From NCBI GenBank assembly GCA_022779465.1, contig JALFTB010000019.1, positions 1 through 11,630 on the forward strand: 11,630 bases of DNA, given 5' to 3'. The notes under the pieces were generated by a model that saw only the letters and a list, made by a program, of their open reading frames with translations, made no database searches and had not been told where the DNA came from. Both the position numbers and the translations under genes were made by a program. Position 1 is the stretch's first letter. Every line of letters begins with the position of its first letter. Source of the DNA: CAG-533 sp022779465. Its GTDB lineage: Bacteria > Bacillota_I > Bacilli_A > RF39 > UBA660. Of the stretch, positions 5,843 to 11,630 are shown in pieces.

Positions 5843-8017
5843 TTATAATCTACAAGGATTATTATCTATTTCTATATTTACTTTATTATTACTTTTATAG
5901 ACTTCATCTAAATTAATTAATGTAGATTTAATTAAATCATAATTTTTATATTTTAATATTATTTGAAATCTATAAACATTGTTCATCTTAAACATTGCTG
6001 ATGTTGTTGGTCCTAAGATAATTGTATCTTTTAAATTTCTATTTAAGAATGAATACACTTTTCTAGCTTCACTAGACGCCATTTCATAATCTTTAGATGC
6101 TATTTTAATTAATGTTAAATAATAATATGGTGGATATTTTAATGATTTTCTTATTTCCATTTCATAACTATATAAGCTTTTATAATCATTATTTTTAACA
6201 AACAGTAAAGTTTTATTATCAGGATTAAATGTTTGTATTATAGTTTCACCTTTTTTACTTCCTCTTCCGGCTCTTCCAGAAGTTTGACTAAGAAGTTCAA
6301 AGGTTCTTTCCCCACTTCTAAAATCTGGTACATTTAAAGCATCATCAGCATTAATAATTCCAACTAATGTTACATTAGGAAAATCAAATCCTTTAGCAAT
6401 CATCTGCGTTCCAATAATAATTTTAGCTTCTAAAGATTCTATTTTTCTAATAATTTCATCTTGACTACCTTTTCTTGTTGTTGTATCAGCATCCATTCTA
6501 ACTGTATTTACATTATATCTTTGTTTAATTTCTTCTTCTAACTTTTCCGTTCCTAGTCCATAACTTGTTAAAGCTTTTTCATGACACTCCGGGCATACTT
6601 CAGGATTAACTAAAGTATATCCACAATAATGACATCTTAAATTATTACTAGTTTTATGATAAGTTAAAGTAATATCACAATAAGGACACTTAAAAGTATA
6701 TCCACAATTCTTACAATTAACTATTGTTGTAAATCCTCTTCTATTAAGTAATATAATTATTTGTTCATTTTTAGATATTCTATCTTTTATTTTTTCATCT
6801 AATATATCACTTATAATCATATTTCTTTTTTTATATTCTTCTTGCATATCTACTAAAGTAACATCAGGAATAGTGCTTATCCCAATCCTATTATCTAATT
6901 TAATTAAATGATAAACATCTTTTAAAGCTCTTGCCATACTTTCTAATGAAGGAGTTGCACTTCCTAACACTACTGGACATTTATGATAAATACTTCTTTT
7001 AATTGCTATATCTCTAGCATGATATCTGGGATTATTATCTTGTTTATAATTAGTACTTTGTTCTTCATCAATTATAATAATTCCAATTTTATCAAATGGA
7101 ACAAATATTGCACTTCTAGTTCCTACTACTACATGAACATCACCATTTAATATCTTATGATATTCATCATATTTCTCACCATCAGATAAAGCACTATGAA
7201 AAATTGCAACATCACTACCAAATCTTTTATAAAATCTATCTACAATTTGATGAGTTAAACTAATTTCTGGAACTAACATAATTGCACATTTTCCATTTTT
7301 AATAACTTTTTCAATTAAAGTCATATAAACTTCAGTCTTACCACTACCAGTTACTCCATGAATTAAAAAAGTATCATTATTATCAAAAGATTTTTCTATT
7401 TTCTTAACCGCATCTTCTTGTTCTTTTGTAAGTATTATTTTCTTAATATCTTCTTTATCTTTATTAATTCTATATTTAATTTCTTTTCTTATTTTAATTA
7501 AATTTAATTCTAATAACTTATCAATAATAGTTTTACTATATTCATTTTTAAGAATTACTTCACCAGTTAATAATCTATTTAAAAGTTCAATTTGTTTAGT
7601 AACTCTGCTCTTGCTATTTATATAACTAATAACCTCATCTTTATTTATAAGTTCAATATACTCATTATATTTTTGATAATTACTTTTAATAGTCTTAACT
7701 TTCATGCTACTTGGAAGCATAGTTTGATAAGCTTGAATAAGTGTACATAAAGTAGTTTCTTTAATATATTTACCTAAATCAAGTAATTCATTATTTAATC
7801 TAAAATCTTTATTAGTTATTTCTATTATTTCTTTTAAATTTTCTTGATCAGTTTCATTTTTTATTTTAATAACAAATCCATTTATTGTCATTGTTCCAAA
7901 AGGAACTAAAACTTTCATTCCTACTTGTAAATCATTTTTTAATTCTTCAGGAATCTTATAAGTAAATTGTCTATCTAAAGCTTTAACTCCATATTGTACT
8001 AATACTTCTGCATACAT
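5843..8017 (-). CDS. priA: Primosomal protein N', replication restart helicase PriA
   Basis: PriA is a superfamily 2 3'-5' DNA helicase that recognises stalled or broken forks and reloads the replisome. The 724-residue length is normal for Firmicutes. Residues 1-105 form the 3'-DNA-end binding domain (MYAEVLVQYGVKALDRQFTYKIP). Walker A is GVTGSGKT (221-228) and the Walker B line is IIIIDEEQ (313-320). The aromatic-rich segment YKQDNNPRYHARD is at 324-336. GSATPS lies at 352-357, NRRGF at 425-429, and the zinc region has eight Cys (435, 438, 444, 447, 462, 465, 475, 478). QTSGRAGR (578-585) is motif VI. The usual DEEH box reads DEEQ here. The start at 8017 has GAGGAG at 8030-8025, seven bases away. 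It is divergent from the SOS polymerase operon, and the two -35 boxes touch. Confidence 0.95.
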   Translation of the reverse strand: MYAEVLVQYGVKALDRQFTYKIPEELKNDLQVGMKVLVPFGTMTINGFVIKIKNETDQENLKEIIEITNKDFRLNNELLDLGKYIKETTLCTLIQAYQTMLPSSMKVKTIKSNYQKYNEYIELINKDEVISYINSKSRVTKQIELLNRLLTGEVILKNEYSKTIIDKLLELNLIKIRKEIKYRINKDKEDIKKIILTKEQEDAVKKIEKSFDNNDTFLIHGVTGSGKTEVYMTLIEKVIKNGKCAIMLVPEISLTHQIVDRFYKRFGSDVAIFHSALSDGEKYDEYHKILNGDVHVVVGTRSAIFVPFDKIGIIIIDEEQSTNYKQDNNPRYHARDIAIKRSIYHKCPVVLGSATPSLESMARALKDVYHLIKLDNRIGISTIPDVTLVDMQEEYKKRNMIISDILDEKIKDRISKNEQIIILLNRRGFTTIVNCKNCGYTFKCPYCDITLTYHKTSNNLRCHYCGYTLVNPEVCPECHEKALTSYGLGTEKLEEEIKQRYNVNTVRMDADTTTRKGSQDEIIRKIESLEAKIIIGTQMIAKGFDFPNVTLVGIINADDALNVPDFRSGERTFELLSQTSGRAGRGSKKGETIIQTFNPDNKTLLFVKNNDYKSLYSYEMEIRKSLKYPPYYYLTLIKIASKDYEMASSEARKVYSFLNRNLKDTIILGPTTSAMFKMNNVYRFQIILKYKNYDLIKSTLINLDEVYKSNNKVNIEIDNNPCRL

Positions 8018-8040
8018 TATAAAACTCCTCTCTATAAAAA

Positions 8041-8070
8041 ATTATATCATAAATAACCATTATTTGGCAA
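8041..8070 (-). promoter_or_regulatory. priA promoter
   Basis: Read on the minus strand, TTGCCA (8070-8065, five of six matches) and a perfect TATAAT (8046-8041) are 18 bases apart, with the -10 extended as TG-A. Transcription would start near 8034, a few bases before the GAGGAG site. Confidence 0.7.
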
Positions 8071-8099
8071 TTGACTATATCAAACATATGTTTTATAAT
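8071..8099 (+). promoter_or_regulatory. Promoter of the translesion polymerase operon
   Basis: TTGACT (8071-8076) and TATAAT (8094-8099) are exactly 17 bases apart. Predicted start of transcription is near 8106, at the first base of the AGGTGA ribosome site. The -35 directly abuts the -35 of priA on the other strand. Confidence 0.8.
8081..8094. promoter_or_regulatory. LexA (DinR) operator, SOS box
   Basis: CAAACATATGTTTT contains the perfect 12-base palindrome AAACATATGTTT and matches the Bacillus SOS box CGAACRNRYGTTYC at 12 of 14 positions. It fills the spacer and touches the -10 of the polymerase promoter, the expected place for repression by LexA. Confidence 0.8.
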
Positions 8100-8116
8100 T
8101 AATACAGGTGATTGAA

Positions 8117-9394
8117 ATGGAAGAATTATATCCTAAAAGAAATATTCTTGCTATAGATTTAAAAAGTTTTTTTGCTTCCTGTGAATGTGTTGAAAGAAAA
8201 CTTGATCCATATAAAGTTCCTTTAATCGTATGTGATCCTACCCGTAATGGTGCTATAACTTTAGCAGTAACACCTTTTTTAAAAAAATTTGGAGTTCCCG
8301 GTCGTTGTCGTGTCTTTGAACTTTATAAATATAATCTGCCTAAAAATATTAAAATTATTAAAGCTCCTCCTCGTATGAGTTTATATATTGCTAAAAGTAA
8401 AGAAGTTTTAAGTATTTATCTTGAATTTGTCTCTCATGAAGATATGCATGTTTATTCTATCGATGAAGTATTTTTAGATGTTACTGATTATCTTAAAATG
8501 TATAAAATGACTGACTATGAACTTGCTAAAACTATCATGCAAAGAATTAAAGATAAAACTGGTCTAACTGCTACTGCTGGTATTGGTCCCAATTTACTTC
8601 TTGCTAAAGTAGCTATGGATATTGAAGCTAAACATACTAAAGATAATATTGCAAAATGGACTTATGAAGATATTCCAAATAAACTTTGGCCTATCACCCC
8701 TCTATCTAAAATGTGGGGTATTGGTCCTCGTATGGAAAGAAACTTAAATAAATTAAAACTTTATAAAATTGAAGATATTGCTAAATATGACAAAAATATT
8801 TTAAAAGATAAATATGGAGTCATGGGTGAAGAATTATGGAACCATGCTAATGGCATTGATTTATCTAAAATAAGTGATTTTAATAATGTTATTCCCAAAG
8901 ATAAATCTATCAGTCATAGTCAAATTTTATTTAAAGATTATAATGAAGAAAATATTACTCTGATTATTAAAGAAATGATTGATGTTTTAACTAAAAGACT
9001 AAGAGATTCTAAAAAACAAACTAGTTGTATTGGTTTTGGTATTGGTTATTCTAAAAATATTGGTGGTGGTTTCTATCACACTCAAAAACTACAAACTAGT
9101 ACTAATAATGATAAAGTAATTTATAATACTTGTATTAATATTTTTGATAAATATTATGAAGATTTACCTATTAGAAAAGTAAGTATTTCTTTAGGTAAAT
9201 TAACTGATGATAATAGTATTCAATTAAATTTATTTGAATCACTTGAAGAAATTAAAACTAATCAAGCTAAAGATAAAGCTATTGATGAAATAAAAGCCAA
9301 ATACGGTGCCAATAGTATTTTAAAAGCTTCTGCTCTTTTAAAAGATTCAACTGCTATTGCTCGTAATAAAAAAATTGGTGGTCATAATGCATGA
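8117..9394 (+). CDS. Y-family translesion DNA polymerase (UmuC/UvrX/YqjW type)
   Basis: Y-family polymerases copy damaged DNA during the SOS response and are error-prone. From the ATG at 8117 the protein has 425 residues: the palm block LAIDLKSFFASCE (11-23) with metal ligand Asp14, YSIDEVFLD (113-121) with Asp116 and Glu117, the thumb helix-hairpin-helix region MWGIGPRMERNL (199-210), the little finger domain at about 255-362, and QLNLF (369-373), a sliding-clamp binding motif. The C-terminal tail ARNKKIGGHNA is typical of the UmuC/YqjW subgroup and not of DinB (Pol IV). A GTG at 8108 opens the same frame, but AGGTGA (8106-8111) overlaps it and serves the ATG at 8117. The promoter has a LexA box, so SOS induction is expected. 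The next gene overlaps by eight bases. Confidence 0.93.
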   Translation: MEELYPKRNILAIDLKSFFASCECVERKLDPYKVPLIVCDPTRNGAITLAVTPFLKKFGVPGRCRVFELYKYNLPKNIKIIKAPPRMSLYIAKSKEVLSIYLEFVSHEDMHVYSIDEVFLDVTDYLKMYKMTDYELAKTIMQRIKDKTGLTATAGIGPNLLLAKVAMDIEAKHTKDNIAKWTYEDIPNKLWPITPLSKMWGIGPRMERNLNKLKLYKIEDIAKYDKNILKDKYGVMGEELWNHANGIDLSKISDFNNVIPKDKSISHSQILFKDYNEENITLIIKEMIDVLTKRLRDSKKQTSCIGFGIGYSKNIGGGFYHTQKLQTSTNNDKVIYNTCINIFDKYYEDLPIRKVSISLGKLTDDNSIQLNLFESLEEIKTNQAKDKAIDEIKAKYGANSILKASALLKDSTAIARNKKIGGHNA

Positions 9395-9713
9395 TCGTAA
9401 AATGCTTAAATGGCTCCCATTTAATTCTGTCATCAATTCTAAAATATTAATTAAGGATATTGAAAAACAAAAATCCCGAATTACAAAACCTACTTTATCT
9501 GAAGAACAAATAAATAACTTAGAATCTAAAATATTAGAATCTTACTTTAATAAAATCCCTATTGAATTTACTATTTATCAAAGTGGATTCTTAACTAAAG
9601 TATCCGGAACTGTTATTAAAATTGAAAAATCTAAACAAGAAATTATTTTAAACAATTATAAAATTCTTCACTTTTGTGAAATAATTCAAATAAAGTATAC
9701 TTCCTTCTCTTAA
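9387..9713 (+). CDS. YolD-like protein, partner of the translesion polymerase
   Basis: This 108-residue protein begins MHDRKMLKWLPFNSV, which matches the YolD-like signature (DRGMxKWxPFxxxPE). It has a C-terminal part of strands such as EFTIYQSGFLTKVSGTVIKIE and EIILNNYKILHFCEIIQI. YolD-like genes are regularly next to umuC/yqjW polymerases in Firmicutes and are thought to assist or control them; the exact action is not settled. The frame is open from an ATG at 9357, but GGTGG (9377-9381) sits five bases before the ATG at 9387, and the family motif begins there, so 9387 is chosen. The start overlaps the polymerase stop by eight bases, which indicates translational coupling and shared SOS control. 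Confidence 0.85.
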   Translation: MHDRKMLKWLPFNSVINSKILIKDIEKQKSRITKPTLSEEQINNLESKILESYFNKIPIEFTIYQSGFLTKVSGTVIKIEKSKQEIILNNYKILHFCEIIQIKYTSFS

Positions 9714-9717
9714 TTTG

Positions 9718-9726
9718 TGGTAAAAT
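9718..9726 (+). promoter_or_regulatory. Possible extended -10 before the 218-residue gene
   Basis: TG-G-TAAAAT forms an extended -10 that ends 20 bases before the ATG at 9747. No -35 match is visible 16-18 bases upstream. It may give a second, SOS-independent start for the last gene. Confidence 0.35.
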
Positions 9727-9746
9727 TATAGTTCCGGGTGAGTAGT

Positions 9747-10403
9747 ATGGAAGTTCAAAAAATTAAAAATCAAGGTAAACTACCTCAAAAGATTATTCTA
9801 TCAAATGGTGATAAAAAACTTATCATCTCTTTTGAGAATAACTTAGATTTATATTGGACTTTATCTAAATCACCTAAAGAAAAATTAATTTTAGAAACGT
9901 TTGAAATAACTAAAGAAGATTATGCTATTTATACTTTATTTGAACAATTATATAATCGTATTAAGAATGCATCTGTCTTTGACATTGATACTGAAATTGC
10001 TTTATTTGAAAGTGGTCTTAGTCATTTTGACTCTCTTGCTGATATATATGATTTCTATAAAGAAAATGTTGCTAGTCTAAAAGAAAGTGATGCTTATCAT
10101 GAATTATTTGATGGTAAAACTATTACTTGGTGTAGTGATGAAATTTATGATGATTCAAATGACTTGGTTAAGATTAATTTTGATGGTGAAAAGTTCATTC
10201 TAGAATTTGCTAAAAGAAAACAAAATGAACTATTATCTTCCCTATACAATATTCCTGTTAGATTTAGAAATTCTGGAAGTAGATATAACCCCTTTAATGT
10301 TATTTTTATGAGAATGTTTCAAGATCTTCAAAAATATAACACGGAATTTCATCAAATTCATATTGAAGAATATCTTTATAATCAAAAGATATTAAAAAAA
10401 TAA
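9747..10403 (+). CDS. Unknown protein (218 residues) downstream of the SOS polymerase genes
   Basis: I do not recognise this protein. It is soluble, with no signal peptide or membrane segment. The N-terminal third has strands (QKIILSNGDKKLIISFENN) and a helix, the middle is acidic (for example SDEIYDDSNDLVK near 131-143), and the C-terminal third has VKINFDGEKFILEFAKRKQ, a basic Arg-rich stretch VRFRNSGSRYNPF and a helical end. The two strand pairs ILSNGDKKLIISF and INFDGEKFILEF look alike, which may mean a repeated beta unit. A GTG at 9738 opens the frame, but GGGTGA (9736-9741) overlaps it and serves the ATG at 9747. The gene follows the YolD-like gene by 33 bases without a terminator, so it may be read with the SOS operon, although an extended -10 lies in the gap. 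The tRNA promoter follows. Confidence 0.8.
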   Translation: MEVQKIKNQGKLPQKIILSNGDKKLIISFENNLDLYWTLSKSPKEKLILETFEITKEDYAIYTLFEQLYNRIKNASVFDIDTEIALFESGLSHFDSLADIYDFYKENVASLKESDAYHELFDGKTITWCSDEIYDDSNDLVKINFDGEKFILEFAKRKQNELLSSLYNIPVRFRNSGSRYNPFNVIFMRMFQDLQKYNTEFHQIHIEEYLYNQKILKK

Positions 10404-10414
10404 AAAGAAAATAC

Positions 10415-10443
10415 TTGATTTTAGTTAATTGATATGCTAGAAT
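10415..10443 (+). promoter_or_regulatory. Promoter of the tRNA-Ala/tRNA-Pro unit
   Basis: TTGATT (10415-10420) and TAGAAT (10438-10443) are 17 bases apart, and TG-C extends the -10. The expected start is near 10450, a few bases before tRNA-Ala. Confidence 0.7.
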
Positions 10444-10456
10444 GAATATGTTCTTT

Positions 10457-10533
10457 GGGGAATTAGCTCAGTTGGCTAGAGCATCTGCCTTGCACGCAGA
10501 GGGTCAAGGGTTCGAGTCCCTCATTCTCCACCA
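10457..10533 (+). tRNA. tRNA-Ala(TGC)
   Basis: The cloverleaf is complete with an encoded CCA. The acceptor GGGGAAT pairs with ATTCTCC and keeps the G3-U70 pair that marks alanine tRNAs. The D arm is GCTC/GAGC. The anticodon arm TCTGC/GCAGA has loop CTTGCAC, giving anticodon TGC. The T arm is AAGGG-TTCGAGT-CCCTC; its first pair is an A-C mismatch, a small oddity. Confidence 0.97.
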
Positions 10534-10538
10534 TTGTT

Positions 10539-10615
10539 CGGGGCTTAGTTCAGTTTGGTAGAATGCGTGGTTTGGGACCATGAGGTCGCCTGTTCAAGTC
10601 GGGTAGCCCCGACCA
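10539..10615 (+). tRNA. tRNA-Pro(TGG)
   Basis: The acceptor CGGGGCT pairs with AGCCCCG, giving the C1-G72 pair typical of bacterial proline tRNA, and is followed by ACCA. The anticodon arm CGTGG/CCATG has loop TTTGGGA with anticodon TGG. The T arm is GCCTG-TTCAAGT-CGGGT. It follows tRNA-Ala by five bases and shares its transcript. Confidence 0.96.
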
Positions 10616-10626
10616 TTGTAAAATAT

Positions 10627-10653
10627 ATTAGGTTATATACCTAATTTTTTTTT
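10627..10653 (+). terminator. Intrinsic terminator of the tRNA-Ala/tRNA-Pro unit
   Basis: ATTAGGT (10627-10633) pairs with ACCTAAT (10639-10645) around TATAT and runs into nine T. Confidence 0.85.
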
Positions 10654-10714
10654 GCCATAATTTTCTTATAATAAAATAAATCGATAGAAAATATCCATTC
10701 ATAAAACAATACAT

Positions 10715-11479
10715 TTACATTTTATCTATATCAAAAGTCATTATCTCGTCAAACAAATCATTAATATTTTCCTTAGGAATTTTAAAAACAAGATTTTTAT
10801 TTCTCTGTTCACCCTCTCGAATACCACTTCTAGATACCCTACAAGCTATTGAAACTTTAACTATATTTTTTTCCAACAACTTAAGAAAAACATCAAATGA
10901 TTTTAACTCATATATAATCATTTTATAATATCTAAAATAATCTACACATTCTATTCTCTTTTTACTCGCATATATTAATGCTAAACTAGACAACTTAATC
11001 TTTAAATGAGATCTTAAACTATCAAAGTTTATAAATGCATCTCTCTCAATCAAATTACCATACAAGTCATACACAAATAAAAACAATTTTTCTTTTTCAT
11101 AGTTTAATTTTAATTCAAAAAAATATTTATTGTTAACCAATACTTTTTCATTAAATTTCAAATCACAAAGTAATAATTTTCTATCAATATATATCATATC
11201 AATCTTACCATATTTCTCAAGAATCTTGTTCATTTCATACAAAGAAGGACCATCAAAAGCTTTTGTAAACAAAGTTATAGGATATCTACTGAATCTTGTA
11301 GTACACTTAATTTCAATACCATAATAATCCGGAAAAAACATACTATCTGGTAATTTGCCAAGTAAACTTTCAAAAGTTAATCCAACTCCACTTGTATTAT
11401 TAACAATTGATTTTATCCACTTTTTTTGTGATATTAAATTAAAATTATTAATTAGATTACTATATTTTTTATTAATCAT
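10715..11479 (-). CDS. MvaI/BcnI-family restriction endonuclease (MutH-like nuclease fold)
   Basis: This family contains type II enzymes that cut sequences such as CCWGG or CCSGG as monomers. The 254-residue protein shows the family blocks: KKWIKSIVNNTSGVGLTFESLLG (19-41) with conserved Glu37, then FFPDYYGIEIKC (48-59) giving the catalytic set Asp51, Glu56 and Lys58 (D-x4-ExK), the line YPITLFTKA (66-74), and a C-terminal SRSGIREGEQRNKNLVFKI (216-234), likely part of DNA recognition. The catalytic residues are intact. The start is ATG 11479, behind GGAGGG at 11490-11485; an ATG at 11512 lacks a ribosome site. No methyltransferase is seen in the window, so the gene stands alone here. It lies between two tRNA loci, with isolated promoter and orientation, which suggests acquisition by transfer. 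The target sequence cannot be deduced. Confidence 0.87.
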   Translation of the reverse strand: MINKKYSNLINNFNLISQKKWIKSIVNNTSGVGLTFESLLGKLPDSMFFPDYYGIEIKCTTRFSRYPITLFTKAFDGPSLYEMNKILEKYGKIDMIYIDRKLLLCDLKFNEKVLVNNKYFFELKLNYEKEKLFLFVYDLYGNLIERDAFINFDSLRSHLKIKLSSLALIYASKKRIECVDYFRYYKMIIYELKSFDVFLKLLEKNIVKVSIACRVSRSGIREGEQRNKNLVFKIPKENINDLFDEIMTFDIDKM

Positions 11480-11533
11480 AAAAACCCTCCAATCATTATA
11501 AATAATAATCATATAAAAAAATACTTAGTATCG

Positions 11534-11554
11534 ACTCATAGCCAGGCGGTCGTA
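11534..11554 (+). other. GC-rich tRNA-Met-like fragment (possible attachment-site or decayed tRNA remnant)
   Basis: In very AT-rich surroundings these 21 bases are about 60% G+C. They begin CTCATA and end GGTCGTAG, like the anticodon loop (anticodon CAT), the 3' anticodon stem and the variable loop of bacterial initiator tRNA-Met. By my alignment 17 of 21 positions agree with a typical form. The 5' half, T loop and acceptor are absent, so it is not a functional tRNA. Confidence 0.4.
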
Positions 11555-11563
11555 GTAAAAAAG

Positions 11564-11589
11564 CAAAAAAACCCTCAAAGTGAGAGTTT
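11564..11589 (-). terminator. Intrinsic terminator after the right-edge tRNA
   Basis: On the minus strand AACTCTC (11588-11582) pairs with GAGGGTT (11576-11570), with one G-T pair, around ACTTT. A T run follows (to 11565). Confidence 0.8.
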
Positions 11590-11601
11590 TTAATCACAAA
11601 T

Positions 11602-11630
11602 TGGTGCGGGTGAAGGGACTTGAACCCCCA
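11602..11630 (-). tRNA. 3' end of a tRNA, probably tRNA-Leu (5' part outside the window)
   Basis: On the minus strand the sequence reads a T arm GGGGG-TTCAAGT-CCCTT, then acceptor CACCCGC and ACCA. The acceptor implies a 5' end GCGGGTG, which is common in leucine tRNAs of Firmicutes. The anticodon lies outside the window, so the identity is inferred. A terminator follows directly. Confidence 0.72.

Noticed and set aside
8108..8116. GTG start for the Y-family polymerase
   Set aside because: The GTG is part of the AGGTGA ribosome site, and the ATG at 8117 is correctly spaced from it.
9357..9386. Earlier ATG for the YolD-like gene
   Set aside because: It lies well inside the polymerase gene without a ribosome site. 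The family motif and GGTGG point to the ATG at 9387.
9387..9394. Use of TGA as Trp (Mycoplasma code)
   Set aside because: Trp is encoded by TGG throughout, all proteins end at expected family lengths with normal stops, and the polymerase TGA fits the overlap with the next gene.
9738..9746. GTG start for the 218-residue gene
   Set aside because: It overlaps GGGTGA, which is spaced correctly for the ATG at 9747.
10651..10672. TTGCCA and TATAAT after the tRNA terminator as a plus-strand promoter
   Set aside because: The spacing is only 9 bases, and no plus-strand gene follows.
11130..11324. Open frame of 64 codons on the plus strand
   Set aside because: It is antisense inside the MvaI/BcnI-family gene, has no ribosome site and no recognisable product.
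11480..11512. Upstream ATG of the restriction endonuclease gene
   Set aside because: No ribosome site precedes it, while GGAGGG precedes the ATG at 11479. The extra residues do not match the family.
11542..11546. CCAGG (a CCWGG site) just upstream of the MvaI/BcnI-like gene as a self-regulation target
   Set aside because: CCAGG also occurs several times inside glyQS and the LOG gene, and the specificity of the enzyme is unknown, so the position is probably chance.
1..11630. CRISPR arrays, insertion sequences or prophage genes
   Set aside because: No regularly spaced repeats, terminal inverted repeats with a transposase, or phage structural or integrase genes are visible.

Overview
The window is a low-GC stretch of a bacterial chromosome, about 70% or more A+T by eye. 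It is most likely from a member of the Firmicutes/Bacilli, possibly an uncultured gut lineage. The evidence is a glycyl T-box leader, a Bacillus-type LexA (DinR) box, strong Shine-Dalgarno sites (AGGAGG, GGTGA/GGTGG), sigma-A-like promoters with extended -10 elements, a cell-wall SEDS protein, and CCA-encoding tRNA genes. Full-length proteins end at normal stops, Trp is read from TGG, and TGA works as a stop, so the standard bacterial code applies rather than the Mycoplasma code. I cannot name the species.

Layout: (1) 1-418, minus strand, the start of a secreted protein that leaves the window on the left. (2) 527-2277, plus strand, a CPBP membrane protease, then a membrane-anchored metallophosphoesterase-like protein that has lost several metal ligands, then a 70-residue Tyr-rich mini-protein whose ribosome site and promoter both sit inside the terminator-like hairpin of the preceding operon. 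(3) 2284-3312, minus strand, an FtsW/RodA-type peptidoglycan polymerase, divergent from an 81-residue unknown protein (3367-3612). (4) 3695-5700, minus strand, a T-box-controlled operon coding for a LOG-family nucleotide hydrolase and an alpha2-type glycyl-tRNA synthetase. The T-box has a very short Stem I. (5) 5843-8017, minus strand, the primosomal helicase PriA, divergent from (6) 8117-10403, plus strand, a Y-family translesion polymerase, a YolD-like protein and an unknown 218-residue protein. A LexA box lies inside the promoter of this last operon. (7) 10457-10615, plus strand, tRNA-Ala(TGC) and tRNA-Pro(TGG). (8) 10715-11479, minus strand, a solitary MvaI/BcnI-family restriction endonuclease. 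(9) At the right edge, minus strand, the 3' end of a tRNA, probably tRNA-Leu, with its terminator.

Most genes are housekeeping: translation (glyQS, tRNAs), replication restart (priA), SOS mutagenesis (polymerase plus YolD partner) and cell wall synthesis (SEDS). The accessory-looking parts are the restriction gene lodged between tRNA loci next to a GC-rich tRNA-Met-like fragment, the degenerate phosphoesterase, and the small proteins. Where a -10 element can be recognised before a protein gene without a riboswitch, it lies only about 14-26 bases from the start codon, so leaders are predicted to be very short. No gene-free stretch exceeds 300 bases. The longest (5562-5842) holds the T-box leader, its promoter, an upstream inverted repeat and the priA terminator. 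I saw no CRISPR array, insertion sequence or prophage gene.
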